Numbered from the stretch's first letter, positions 36,644-45,864 are shown. The stretch: DNA of 64,000 nt from Parachlamydiales bacterium (GCA_023265455.1 JAHFTQ010000002.1:1-64000); one strand, 5' to 3'. Numbers and translations are program-made. The notes: generated by a model not told the origin, from the letters alone.

Positions 36644-36660
36644 TGTCAGTTTTTCTGACA
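36644..36660. promoter_or_regulatory. possible operator, TGTCAG-N5-CTGACA
   Basis: A perfect 6-bp inverted repeat with a 5-nt T spacer lies 55 nt upstream of the XRE-ImmA start and 113 nt upstream of the GNAT start. A second weaker repeat (ACCAA-N7-TTGGT) follows near 36676-36692. Autoregulation by the XRE domain is a natural explanation, not demonstrated. Confidence 0.35.
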
Positions 36661-36772
36661 TATAGATATAAGTTACCAATTTTTAGTTGGTTACATTAAT
36701 ACAGATTCTCTATACCTGGAGCAGGATTGTGATTTTTTGAAATCTATACCCTGTGATATAAACGCCAACTAT

Positions 36773-37324
36773 ATGGAGTCGATTGAGACGGAACGCTTAA
36801 TCTTAAGGGAATGGAGGCCAGAAGACCTGGCCCACTTTGCTGCGATGAATCAAGATTCTCGGGTGATGGAGTGGATGCCAAAGCCCCTAACGGAGTCTGA
36901 AACTGCCCTCATGATTGAACACATTAAAGCTCATTTTAAAAAGCATGGCTTTGGGCTTTTCGCCTGTGTTCTCAAAGATTCTTCCAAATTCATCGGCTAT
37001 GTGGGTCTTAAGCTCCAAGATTTTGAAGCTCCGTTTACGCCTTGTATAGAAATTGGATGGCGGCTCGCCTATGAAGCTTGGGGCAAAGGATACGCAACAG
37101 AAGCGGCACGAGCTGTTCTCAAAGCTGCTTTTGAAAACTATGGCCTTCAAGAAATTGTCTCCTTCACCGTTCCCATGAATGATCGCTCAATAAAGGTGAT
37201 GGAAAAAATAGGAATGGTGCGCGATTTACAAGGCGATTTTCATCATACAAAGATCTCGCAAGATGATCCTCTAAGCTTGCATCTGCTTTACCGAATCAAC
37301 AAAGAACAACACGGCAAATTATGA
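36773..37324 (+). CDS. GNAT family N-acetyltransferase (RimJ/RimL-like)
   Basis: The ATG at 36773 gives MESIETERLILREWRPEDL, the normal family start; a TTG 36 nt upstream is possible. At 183 residues, IEIGWRLAYEAWGKGYATEA is the acetyl-CoA-binding motif A and TVPMNDRSIKVMEKIGM the conserved C-terminal helix. The acetyl acceptor (a protein N-terminus or small molecule) is unknown. Its stop overlaps the mutS start as ATGA. Confidence 0.85.
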   Translation: MESIETERLILREWRPEDLAHFAAMNQDSRVMEWMPKPLTESETALMIEHIKAHFKKHGFGLFACVLKDSSKFIGYVGLKLQDFEAPFTPCIEIGWRLAYEAWGKGYATEAARAVLKAAFENYGLQEIVSFTVPMNDRSIKVMEKIGMVRDLQGDFHHTKISQDDPLSLHLLYRINKEQHGKL

Positions 37325-39717
37325 CAATAACTCCGATGATGGCTCAGTGGCAAGAGTGTAAGAAAAAGGCAGCGGGGGCGCTGCTGTTTTTTCGGCTGGG
37401 CGATTTTTACGAGGCGTTTGAAGACGATGCGGTGGTAGTGGCAGGCGAGCTCGATTTGGTGCTGACTAAAAGACAAGAAACCCCCATGGCGGGAGTCCCC
37501 GCACATATGTGCGAGACCTATGTTGATAGGCTGGTAGCGAAGGGATTTCGGGTTGCCATTGCCGAGCAGATGGAAGATCCTCAATCGACGAAAGGATTAC
37601 TCAAGCGAGAGATCGTTCGGATGATCACACCAGGGTCCGTGATCAACTCAACGCTCCTGAGTGATAAATCAAATAATTTTATGGCATGCCTGGCTCAAGT
37701 GAACACGATGTACGGACTGGCAATTGTGGATTTGACGACGGCCGATTTTCGTGTGATGGAGTTTGAAGAACAAGGGGCACTACTCGACGAACTGGGCCGG
37801 TTTTGTCCTAAGGAGATCATCGTTGGAGAAAAGTGCTTTAAACATTTGGGAGAGGCAGTAAAGCAACTCGGCAGCACGCTGCAGGTGAGAGAAGAGTGGC
37901 ATTTCGATCACCGGTCCTCCTATGAGACTCTTTTGAAACATTTTCAGGTGCAAAGTCTTGACGGTTTTGGCTTGAAAGGGATGACGGTGGCGATCAATGC
38001 CGCGGGAGCGCTCATGACTTATGTCAAGGATGATCTCAATTTGAGCTTCACCCATGTCAAAAAAATTCAGCTGCATCTTCTTTCAACCTACATGACACTC
38101 GATCGGATCACTCAGCGGCATTTGGAGCTCACCCAGCCCCTTCATGAGAAAGGAAAGACTCTGCTAGCCTTGCTCGATGAGACAGCAACGCCGATGGGAG
38201 GCCGTCTCTTAAAAGAGTGGCTTTTGCACCCTTTGCTCTCCGTTGAAGAGATTCAAAAGCGTCAAGATCTTGTGGAGATTTTTCTTCAGGCATCGGTGAA
38301 AAGAGCGATCATTCGTAAATATCTCAAAGAGATTCGGGATCTTGAACGGCTCATCATGCGAATTGAAACTGGCTACGCATCGCCGCGCGATCTGGCGGGA
38401 CTACGCTACTCGTTAGAGCCGCTACCACAGCTCTCAAAACTGCTCCAAGAATTGGGAATGGAGCCTCTGCCGGACTTAACTCTTTTAACTGAGACCATTA
38501 CCAAAGCGATTGTCGATACTCCACCTCTTCGCTTAAGTGAAGGGGGCGTCTTCAAAACCGGCTATAACTTAGAGCTCGACGAACTGAAGAAACTCAAAAC
38601 CGACAGCCAGGAGTGGCTAGCCTCTTATCAAACGAAATTGCGAGACGAGGTCCAGATCAAAACCCTCAAGGTAGGCTATACCCAGGCGTTTGGGTATTAT
38701 ATCGAAGTCAGCCGGGGTCAATCTGATAAAATGCCACTCGCCTTCCAGCGAAGGCAAACCCTCGTGAATACGGAGCGGTTCATTTCCCCCGAGCTCAAAG
38801 AGTTCGAGCATAAAATTCTCACAGCAGAAGATAAAATCACCTTCTTAGAAAACCGTCTCTTTCAAGAGCTCAGAGAAGACGTCGGAAAATTCGCAGATCA
38901 GATTCGAGAGGCCGCGCGGCAAATTGCTCAGCAGGATGTTTTCGCAGCCTTTGCTGAAGTGGCAGCTCAACACTCCTACACAAAACCTGTGATGAGCACT
39001 GAAGATTTTCTAAAAATCGAAGAGGGACGGCATCCGGTCATCGAAGCCTCACTACAAAGAGATACTTTCATTCCCAACGATACCCTCTTCAACTCTGAGG
39101 AGCGGCTTTATGTCATCACCGGTCCGAATATGGCGGGAAAATCGACCTATATCCGGCAAGTCGCTTTAATCGTGCTCCTGGCTCAAATCGGATCGTTTGT
39201 GCCAGCAAAATCAGCTCATATCGGAATCGTCGATAAACTTTTCACTCGCATTGGAGCCAGTGACGATTTGAGTCGAGGTCAATCGACTTTTATGGTTGAG
39301 ATGAGTGAAACCGCTAACATTCTCAACAATGCAACTGAACGATCCCTCGTCATCTTAGATGAAATCGGCCGCGGCACAAGCACGTACGATGGAATTGCCA
39401 TTGCTTGGTCAGTAGCTGAGTATCTCAGACGCACCAAGACGCTTTTTGCCACCCACTATTTTGAGCTGACAGAATTAGAAAATAAGGTTCCTGGCGTTGT
39501 TAATTTCAATGTCGCAGTCCACGAGTCGGAAAAAGGGATCGTTTTTCTTCACAAAATTATCCGCGGCGGAACCGACAAAAGTTATGGAATTCATGTGGCA
39601 AGGCTCGCAGGGCTGCCAGCTCCTGTTATCCAAAGGGCCCAGCAGATCCTTGCCAAGCTTCACAAGCAGCCTAGCAAAACCCCGCGCCTGAAGGACCAAC
39701 AGCTTGACCTCTTTTGA
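37321..39717 (+). CDS. mutS: DNA mismatch repair protein MutS
   Basis: Recognises mismatches and starts repair. The protein is 798 residues. LFFRLGDFYEAFEDDA carries the mismatch-contacting Phe-x-Glu. The ATPase contains Walker A GPNMAGKSTYIRQ and Walker B VILDEIGRGTSTYDG. The C-terminus is short compared with enteric MutS. It overlaps GNAT (ATGA) upstream and uvrC by 14 nt downstream, so two DNA-repair genes are coupled. Confidence 0.96.
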   Translation: MTITPMMAQWQECKKKAAGALLFFRLGDFYEAFEDDAVVVAGELDLVLTKRQETPMAGVPAHMCETYVDRLVAKGFRVAIAEQMEDPQSTKGLLKREIVRMITPGSVINSTLLSDKSNNFMACLAQVNTMYGLAIVDLTTADFRVMEFEEQGALLDELGRFCPKEIIVGEKCFKHLGEAVKQLGSTLQVREEWHFDHRSSYETLLKHFQVQSLDGFGLKGMTVAINAAGALMTYVKDDLNLSFTHVKKIQLHLLSTYMTLDRITQRHLELTQPLHEKGKTLLALLDETATPMGGRLLKEWLLHPLLSVEEIQKRQDLVEIFLQASVKRAIIRKYLKEIRDLERLIMRIETGYASPRDLAGLRYSLEPLPQLSKLLQELGMEPLPDLTLLTETITKAIVDTPPLRLSEGGVFKTGYNLELDELKKLKTDSQEWLASYQTKLRDEVQIKTLKVGYTQAFGYYIEVSRGQSDKMPLAFQRRQTLVNTERFISPELKEFEHKILTAEDKITFLENRLFQELREDVGKFADQIREAARQIAQQDVFAAFAEVAAQHSYTKPVMSTEDFLKIEEGRHPVIEASLQRDTFIPNDTLFNSEERLYVITGPNMAGKSTYIRQVALIVLLAQIGSFVPAKSAHIGIVDKLFTRIGASDDLSRGQSTFMVEMSETANILNNATERSLVILDEIGRGTSTYDGIAIAWSVAEYLRRTKTLFATHYFELTELENKVPGVVNFNVAVHESEKGIVFLHKIIRGGTDKSYGIHVARLAGLPAPVIQRAQQILAKLHKQPSKTPRLKDQQLDLF

Positions 39718-41518
39718 CGTTAAAACTCTCGATAAATATTCGACAGAGCCTGGTGTTTATCTCATGAAAAACACCAGAGGCGGGGTCATCTATGTCGGCA
39801 AGGCCAATAACCTCCGCCAGCGGCTCAAACAATATTTTCATCCTGGAAGAGATGAAAGGCCTATGATTCCTTTTTTGATCGCAGAACTCTCTCAGATCGA
39901 TATCATTGTTGTTACAACAGAAAAAGAGGCGCTTCTTTTAGAAAACACCCTAATCAAAAAACATCAGCCGAAGTTCAATGCCCTTCTCAAAGACGATAAA
40001 ACCTTCATCAGCCTCATGATCAACCATAAGCACCCGTGGCCCATGATCCAGCTAGTCCGCTCGAAAGGGAAACAAAAAAAAGACGGTCTTTATTTTGGAC
40101 CCTATACGAGCGCCTATGCAGCTCGGCAGACCCTCGAGCTCATGGCCCGGCTGTTTCCTCTCAGGCAATGCTCCGATGAAGAACTGAAACGGCGCACACG
40201 TCCCTGCCTGCTCTATGGCATCAAGCGGTGTATCGCCCCCTGTGTGGGTTTTTGCAGCTCGGAAGAGTACCACGCCTACGTGGATCGAGCGATGGATTTT
40301 CTGAAAGGTCACGACAATAAGATTCTCAAAGAGCTGAAAAGTGAGATGGAAAAAGCGTCATCGGCTTTAGAATTTGAAAAAGCCGCCTCTTTATTGCAAA
40401 CGATCCAGCAGATTGAACATATCACTCAAGGAGGAGGTGTTGTTGCTAGAGCAGCTGGCAAAGACTGCGATGCCCTGGCACTCCACCGTCAAGGCGGAGA
40501 AGTTATGCTAGCCCAGCTGTTTTTTCGGGAGGGAAATCTGATTGGCTCGGAGCATTACACATTTTCTGAAGTTGCCGAAACGAGCGAAGAAATCTACGCC
40601 TCATTTCTTTTGCAGTATTACAAAGAGCGCCAGGCCCGCCCTCACGAAATCTTACTCCCTCTTAAGCTTCCGAACCACGATCTTTTAGAAGAGATCCTGG
40701 GAACTTCTCTTCTAACTCCGCAAAAAGGAGATAAAAAGCAGATCGTAGAGCTTGCTGAAAAAAATGCAAAGGAGCTGTTCCAACAAGAAAAAGATGAAAA
40801 CGATCTCACAGAGAAGATGCTGTTAGATCTCCAAGAAACCCTCGGTCTTCTCAAGTTTCCCAAGCGGATTGAATGCCTTGATACCTCCAATATTTCCGGC
40901 AGCGACCTTGTCGCTTCGATGGTCGCATTCACCGATGGAAAATATGACAAAAAAAGGGGCCGTATTTTCAAAATCCAGGGTATCCTCAAGGGCGACGACT
41001 ATGCCGCTCTACGGCAGGTAGTCTTTCGACGCTTAAAACGGGCTAAAGAAGAAAACGATCTTCCCGATTTAATCATCGTCGATGGTGGAAAGGGACAGCT
41101 CACCCAGGCTCTGGATGTGCTAAAAGAGCTCGATATCGCCACTATAGATGTCATGTCAGTAGCCAAGCAAGAAGGCAAACACGAAAAAGGGCTCACCCGG
41201 GAAAAAGTTTTCCGACCAGGTCAATCAGAGCCCTTCATCTTATCCCTCCACTCCCCTCTCCTCTTTCTTCTTCAACGGATTCGGGATGAAGCCCACCGTC
41301 GAGCGATCGGCTTCCACCGCAAAAAGCGCTCCCAAAGAACTCTCACCTCGCTGATCGATGAAATCCCTGGCATCGGCCCTGTCAAAAGAAAGCAGCTTCT
41401 CTCTCATTTTGGAAGCTTGCAGCGCATCTTACAAGCCTCTGAAGAGGCTCTTAAGGAAGTCCCCGGCATCACCTCTAAAGATATCGCCCAAATCAAAAAG
41501 TTTGCTCAGACAATATAA
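39704..41518 (+). CDS. uvrC: UvrABC excinuclease subunit C
   Basis: Makes both incisions of nucleotide excision repair. The TTG start inside mutS gives MTSFDVKTLDKYSTEPGVYL, and no better start exists. At 604 residues it has the GIY-YIG domain (GVYLMKN, then VIYVGKANNLRQRL), a UVR coil (about 195-230), the RNase H-like endonuclease (IECLDTSNISGSDLVAS, then LIIVDGGKGQL) and C-terminal helix-hairpin-helix (IPGIGPVKRKQLL). Normal length and complete. Confidence 0.96.
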   Translation: MTSFDVKTLDKYSTEPGVYLMKNTRGGVIYVGKANNLRQRLKQYFHPGRDERPMIPFLIAELSQIDIIVVTTEKEALLLENTLIKKHQPKFNALLKDDKTFISLMINHKHPWPMIQLVRSKGKQKKDGLYFGPYTSAYAARQTLELMARLFPLRQCSDEELKRRTRPCLLYGIKRCIAPCVGFCSSEEYHAYVDRAMDFLKGHDNKILKELKSEMEKASSALEFEKAASLLQTIQQIEHITQGGGVVARAAGKDCDALALHRQGGEVMLAQLFFREGNLIGSEHYTFSEVAETSEEIYASFLLQYYKERQARPHEILLPLKLPNHDLLEEILGTSLLTPQKGDKKQIVELAEKNAKELFQQEKDENDLTEKMLLDLQETLGLLKFPKRIECLDTSNISGSDLVASMVAFTDGKYDKKRGRIFKIQGILKGDDYAALRQVVFRRLKRAKEENDLPDLIIVDGGKGQLTQALDVLKELDIATIDVMSVAKQEGKHEKGLTREKVFRPGQSEPFILSLHSPLLFLLQRIRDEAHRRAIGFHRKKRSQRTLTSLIDEIPGIGPVKRKQLLSHFGSLQRILQASEEALKEVPGITSKDIAQIKKFAQTI

Positions 41519-41634
41519 CCCTCCATCCCATATTCTTAACCAGCTCATTACATTACAGATAGGCGAAATTAACCTTGCGTAAATATCAAGTTTAAGTTTA
41601 GTTTTAACGCTTGCGATGCATTAAGGAGAGCTCT

Positions 41635-42708
41635 ATGACAACAAAAATACCATCGATCCTTCATAAGCCACTATCTACTTTGGCAGACTTGCCCGAGGGT
41701 CTTCTCGAAGATCTCCGGCACATGATCGATCAGACTCGCAAATCCATTGCCTCAACTGTAAACACCTCGCTTGCAATGAATTATTGGCGTGTTGGCCATC
41801 GGATTCGCAAAGAAACTTTACAAGGAGAGCGAGCTGAATATGGACGCGAGATTGTCGTAACGCTGTCACGACAATTGGTTATGGACTATGGAAATAGCTT
41901 TTCCGAGAAAAGTTTACGTAGAATGATGCAATTTGCTGAGGTTTTCCCTGATGAACAGATTGTCGTAACGCTGTTACGACAATTGGGGTGGTCTCATTTT
42001 ATTGCACTCATTCCAATCAAAGATGCTATTAAGCGAGATTTTTATGCAGAGATGTGCCGGATTGAGCAGTGGAATGTACGGACCCTGCGTAAAAAAATTG
42101 ATTCTATGCTCTTCGAACGAACTGCGCTTTCAAAAAAGCCTGAGCTGCTTGCTCGGATCGAGTTAGATGCTCTCCGCAAAGAGGATCAACTCTCTCCTGA
42201 CCTTGTATTTCGTGATCCTTATATTCTTGAGTTTTTAAATCTTAATGATCGCTACGTCGAAAAAGACGTTGAGGATGCAATCGTGCGAGAGCTAGAACAG
42301 TTTTTGTTAGAGCTAGGTGTGGGTTTTTGTTTCGTTGCTAGGCAAAAATGCATCACTGTCGATAATGAAGATTTTCACCTTGACCTTCTCTTTTTTCACA
42401 GGAGGTTAAAACGACTCATTGCCATCGAGCTGAAACTTGGCGATTTCAAGCCTGAACACAAGGGACAAATGGAGCTCTACCTGCGCTGGCTTGATAAATA
42501 TGAACGCAGTCCTGGAGAAAAACCTCCTGTGGGTCTTATTCTTTGTGCTGGAAAAAAACAAGAACGGATCGAATTGCTAGAACTGGGCAAGGCAGGCATT
42601 CATGTTGCTGAATATCTGACAGCCTTTCCATCCAAGGAGATCCTACGCGAGAAATTGCACAAGGCTATCGAACATGCTCGAAATCGGTTTGAGAACATAA
42701 GTGAGTAG
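41635..42708 (+). CDS. YhcG-type DUF1016 protein with PD-(D/E)xK nuclease domain
   Basis: The ATG at 41635 follows AAGGAG and gives 357 residues. The N-terminal DUF1016 domain includes SMLFERTALSKKPELLARIE. The C-terminal nuclease fold has DLLFF (Asp) and IAIELKLG (E-x-K). Such proteins are linked to DNA processing or restriction-type systems, but the function is unsettled. Two near-identical 29-nt palindromic DNA stretches lie in the coding sequence (41849-41877, 41957-41985), both encoding IVVTL-RQL. Stand-alone gene between uvrC and the convergent repeat protein. Confidence 0.8.
   Translation: MTTKIPSILHKPLSTLADLPEGLLEDLRHMIDQTRKSIASTVNTSLAMNYWRVGHRIRKETLQGERAEYGREIVVTLSRQLVMDYGNSFSEKSLRRMMQFAEVFPDEQIVVTLLRQLGWSHFIALIPIKDAIKRDFYAEMCRIEQWNVRTLRKKIDSMLFERTALSKKPELLARIELDALRKEDQLSPDLVFRDPYILEFLNLNDRYVEKDVEDAIVRELEQFLLELGVGFCFVARQKCITVDNEDFHLDLLFFHRRLKRLIAIELKLGDFKPEHKGQMELYLRWLDKYERSPGEKPPVGLILCAGKKQERIELLELGKAGIHVAEYLTAFPSKEILREKLHKAIEHARNRFENISE
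41849..41985 (+). repeat. two copies of a 29-nt palindrome within the YhcG-type gene
   Basis: 41849-41877 and 41957-41985 share AGATTGTCGTAACGCTGT and ACGACAATTGG around one C/T difference. The second copy contains a perfect 11-3-11 palindrome (ATTGTCGTAAC, gct, GTTACGACAAT). The copies are 108 nt apart, in the same frame. Confidence 0.9.
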
Positions 42709-42716
42709 GAGACGTC

Positions 42717-44000
42717 TCACTTGACACTCCAATTAGCCACTTGAATATGAGAATCTCCCTCAAGAAAAGTCATCCAGGCAATAACGCCCTCCCCTTTTGA
42801 GTTAAACGCAAAAACAGGGGCCCAGCATTTTTGTCCTGTCGCTGAGAGCTGTGTTTTATTCCATTTCTCCAGTGCAAAATCGGCTCCATGAACGACGATC
42901 TCACCACATTTGCACTCTTCATCCCAAGCTAAGATAAAGCGGCCCGCTTCATTAGTACCCAGCTTGAACGCTTGGCACAATTTGTTGGGATTTGAAAGCG
43001 TCATAGGCACCCCCCACGATTCGCTGCAATCTTTATAGGCCACCCGAAGCTGAGACTCCTCGATCCAGGCTGCCACCATATTATCTTGATCATCGATGGC
43101 AATTTGCAGCTCGACTGGCAACGTGGATAGCTGAGCTATTAATAAAGGCTCTGCCCACTTTTTTTTAGTTCCTGACGTCGCAAAAATACGATAATCGCTC
43201 TCTTTCCAAGAGCACCAAGTGAGCGCGCCTCCCTCTTGGTTATTCACTGCAGCGAAATATTTAGCATGTTTGTAATCGAGAGCTAATTGACAGATCGTCA
43301 CGTAGGGGTAAAATCTTTCGCCTTCCTGTGTCCAAACTGCCTGTAGAACATTCTCAAAGCAGGTGGAAAATTTTTCTGCAGACCGCTCTTGGCAAAAGGT
43401 CCATGTAGCAAACCCGCTTCCCTGCTTATTGAAAACCAGACTCTTGATACTGTTAAGCCTTGCAAGCCTACGAGTCATTTTCTCGCCTGGCTGATAGCGG
43501 ATAGCCCACGACTCTTCCCAGTGATCTTTTTCATATTGGGTTAAAATAAAAGGCTGAAATTTTGAATTAAATGCAAAGAAGGGCTGTTTTAAACGATCCT
43601 CCTCTGTCAAAATAGAGACAGGATTAGACCAAACATCCCCTGGATCTTTTTTAGAAAAATAGAGCAGGCTTTTTGGGAAAAATCTGCTATGCCACATCAC
43701 ATAGCCTGTCCCTTGGTCATCAATGCGAGCTAGAGTAACACCGAGTTTTCCGAGGCACGAATCAGGAATAATATCAGGCTCACTCCAGCCACTTTCTCCG
43801 ACGCAGAGAGCAACAGCTACCGTGTGTTGTTGACCGTTGTAGGAAATCCACTTCGCAATCGCCTCTCCCCGTTCATTAACATCTACTGCAGGAGAAACAT
43901 TCGCCTGCAAACCTCGGGAAATCGTCTCTGGAATACCGCAGCGGAGCTCTGCGTATAAAGAGGCTGAAAGCAAAACCAACATCCCTATGATTGCTCTCAT
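42717..44000 (-). CDS. secreted repeat protein, beta-propeller-like (427 aa)
   Basis: A signal peptide is visible (MRAIIGMLVLLSASLYAELR). The mature part repeats a pattern of about 50 residues: a Trp-containing strand (GWSEPDIIP, VWSNPVSI, KWAEPLLI, SWGVPMTL), then an acidic small-residue turn and a strand with Ala-x-Trp (GEAIAKWIS, GSGFATWTF, DNMVAAWIE, GEGVIAWMT). This is the pattern of bladed propellers such as sialidase or BNR-like proteins. Eight or more cysteines suggest an oxidising compartment. No catalytic motif is recognised. Periplasmic or surface location inferred. Confidence 0.6.
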   Translation of the reverse strand: MRAIIGMLVLLSASLYAELRCGIPETISRGLQANVSPAVDVNERGEAIAKWISYNGQQHTVAVALCVGESGWSEPDIIPDSCLGKLGVTLARIDDQGTGYVMWHSRFFPKSLLYFSKKDPGDVWSNPVSILTEEDRLKQPFFAFNSKFQPFILTQYEKDHWEESWAIRYQPGEKMTRRLARLNSIKSLVFNKQGSGFATWTFCQERSAEKFSTCFENVLQAVWTQEGERFYPYVTICQLALDYKHAKYFAAVNNQEGGALTWCSWKESDYRIFATSGTKKKWAEPLLIAQLSTLPVELQIAIDDQDNMVAAWIEESQLRVAYKDCSESWGVPMTLSNPNKLCQAFKLGTNEAGRFILAWDEECKCGEIVVHGADFALEKWNKTQLSATGQKCWAPVFAFNSKGEGVIAWMTFLEGDSHIQVANWSVK

Positions 44001-44096
44001 ACAACCCTCCCATCTTGTTGCGGGAGTATATCGCAGCTTTCAGTGAAAAGTAAAGACACACTCCATATATTTTTTTAGAAATGAGAACAAGGTGCG

Positions 44097-44666
44097 TTAG
44101 CTGCTAATGCCCTTGATGAATTCCTCGCTTAACACAACCTGGAACTGACCGCATCTCAGCGGTACATAAGACTGGATAATCCTTTTTTCTTGTGCATATT
44201 TTAAAAGACAGCCGTGGATACCTGAAACCTCATGCGGGCTCTTGCACATCTCCTGTAACTCCAGAGCACCAAGTACTGGCTTCTGGGGATCAGGAACATC
44301 GGGGCATACACGATTTTTTGGATCACTCCAGACCTTATAAACACGAGTTAAATAATCTATCAAATTTTTAACTTGAAATTCTTGGAGTCCGTACGGCAAT
44401 GGCACTGGTACTTCTGACACCAGTCTAGGTGAAGAAGTAGTGCTTGGGGCAGCCTGTGGAGGTGCTCCAGTAGTTCTTGCTCTATAAGCTTTAAACGCAA
44501 GGCCAAATGCCCCTAATACCACCGCCACTCCCACAATCTTAAAAATAGTGCGATAGCTACCTACTGAATGTAGGCTCAGATTTTCCCAAATCCGAAAGCC
44601 TTGACGCACCGGGGACATTACAAAAGAAGACCCCCTCATAAGAATTGAGCTTATACCCGTAATCAT
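44097..44666 (-). CDS. hypothetical protein with one membrane segment (189 aa), start uncertain
   Basis: The ATG at 44666 opens this frame; GTG at 44690 and ATG at 44639 are alternatives, none with a clear SD. A single membrane helix is likely near residues 50-70 (IFKIVGVAVVLGAFGLAFKA), followed by a Pro/Ser linker and a soluble domain with RCGQFQVVLSEEFIKG at the end. A strong SD plus ATG at 44742 lies in a different frame that stops at 44557, so an indel or a different true start is possible. A 15-nt palindrome (44676-44690) covers this spot. Family not recognised. Confidence 0.5.
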   Translation of the reverse strand: MITGISSILMRGSSFVMSPVRQGFRIWENLSLHSVGSYRTIFKIVGVAVVLGAFGLAFKAYRARTTGAPPQAAPSTTSSPRLVSEVPVPLPYGLQEFQVKNLIDYLTRVYKVWSDPKNRVCPDVPDPQKPVLGALELQEMCKSPHEVSGIHGCLLKYAQEKRIIQSYVPLRCGQFQVVLSEEFIKGISS

Positions 44667-44829
44667 ACGCCCATAGTGTACCCGGTACACAATTTGTTTG
44701 CCATTGAGTTTCCCAAATTTTGTTAACAGCTAACCCAGCCATTAAAATTTTCCTTTTCACCCGATCGTGATATACAGTCTTTCATTAATTTTGGAGTATG
44801 GAAACAGGGTTCGCAGCAGCTTGTTGAAA

Positions 44830-45333
44830 TTATTTGAATTGAGCTGTAAATGTAAATTCCTTGCGATAACCTAGCTGATGCACGAGAAGCTGTCCTAGGT
44901 CTTCTTCCACCTCTTCGAATAGCTTCTCTATCACGCTAGAATCTAAGGAGGGAAGCTCGGCAATGAACTCGATTTTTTGGCTCCGATGAAAGACGATGTC
45001 CGTCTTCAGAGAATCTTGTGGAAACCGTTTCTTCCAATACATCTCGAGAAGACCTCGTAGAACCTCTTTTTCAAGATAGGCTGCAGGGTTCATGTTGATC
45101 TGCAGGTAAGCCCGCCTTTGCAAAAAATAAAAACCGATCCCCAAAGCGAGTGCAAGCGCTAGCAAAATCACTCCTAAAGGAATGAAAAAAGCGCCTTGTT
45201 CAACTAGAAAAGAGGCCGATTTAAACCGAATCTGTGGCGCCCATGGCAAAGCGATAAAAAATAACCCCGCTGTTGCAAAAACCAACACTAAAAAAAACTG
45301 AACTGCGGAAAATAGAAGATTTTCAGCTCTCAT
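44830..45333 (-). CDS. AmaP-like membrane protein partner of the Asp23 gene
   Basis: The protein is 167 residues. It has two hydrophobic N-terminal helices (about 7-30 and 47-70) and a soluble alpha/beta C-terminal domain. This matches the topology of proteins that anchor Asp23/Gls24 (AmaP-like). The start joins the upstream stop as TAATG, so it is coupled to the Asp23-like gene. Assignment rests on topology and neighbourhood rather than strong motifs. Confidence 0.55.
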   Translation of the reverse strand: MRAENLLFSAVQFFLVLVFATAGLFFIALPWAPQIRFKSASFLVEQGAFFIPLGVILLALALALGIGFYFLQRRAYLQINMNPAAYLEKEVLRGLLEMYWKKRFPQDSLKTDIVFHRSQKIEFIAELPSLDSSVIEKLFEEVEEDLGQLLVHQLGYRKEFTFTAQFK

Positions 45334-45773
45334 TAAAACTCAGCGGAGTAGTGATGATCAGTGGCGTTTGCAGAGGTCATCGCAGGGGCTGGTTTTGTGA
45401 TCAGGTTTTTGAAAATCACATGCACTAGGCTCACATGCAGCCCTGTCAAACGGCTGAGTTCTTCATTGACTTTGGTTTGGATTTCTTCGGCTTTTTCGGG
45501 AATGCAAACTCCATAGGCAACGTTCACTTCCAGTTTAACTTGAATGGAGGGGTTTTTTTGATCTTGCTCTACTGTGATACCGGTGATCCTTTCCGCAGGC
45601 TCTCTTCCAAATAGGCTGTCAATCAGATTGCCTTCAACCAAAGCGATTCCTTCAATCCCTAATAAGCATTGGACAACGATCGATTGAAACACCTTTGTCT
45701 CAATGTCGCGAATGTAGACAGTCTCTGGAAGCTCGACTTCCTTAGTATCAATTTGCTTGAGTTGATCGTACAT
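45333..45773 (-). CDS. Asp23/Gls24 family envelope stress-like protein
   Basis: The protein is 146 residues. VYIRDIETKVFQSIVVQCLL, then GIEGIALVEGNLIDSLFG, then KLEVNVAYGVCIPEKAEEIQ follow the Asp23 pattern (a strand, the Gly-Val-loop, then amphipathic strands). Asp23-type proteins associate with the membrane through an AmaP partner and respond to envelope stress in Firmicutes; here the role is inferred. Conserved-looking and adjacent to rpsN. Confidence 0.7.
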   Translation of the reverse strand: MYDQLKQIDTKEVELPETVYIRDIETKVFQSIVVQCLLGIEGIALVEGNLIDSLFGREPAERITGITVEQDQKNPSIQVKLEVNVAYGVCIPEKAEEIQTKVNEELSRLTGLHVSLVHVIFKNLITKPAPAMTSANATDHHYSAEF

Positions 45774-45828
45774 AAATTTCCCTCATGAACACAGTATAAT
45801 GGGAAAGGAACATTTTGATAAAGATATA

Positions 45829-45850
45829 AGGGCCTGTATTTCCAGGCCCT
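45829..45850 (-). terminator. rho-independent terminator of the rpmJ-rpsN operon
   Basis: An 8-bp perfect stem (AGGGCCTG with CAGGCCCT) and 6-nt loop lie 14 nt past the rpsN stop; on the minus strand it is followed by TATATCTTT. It separates the ribosomal genes from the Asp23 gene. Confidence 0.75.
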
Positions 45851-45864
45851 AAATTATAAGAAGA

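Noticed and set aside
37780..38076. Antisense frame within mutS.
   Set aside because: No SD or conserved domain; mutS on the other strand explains the sequence fully.
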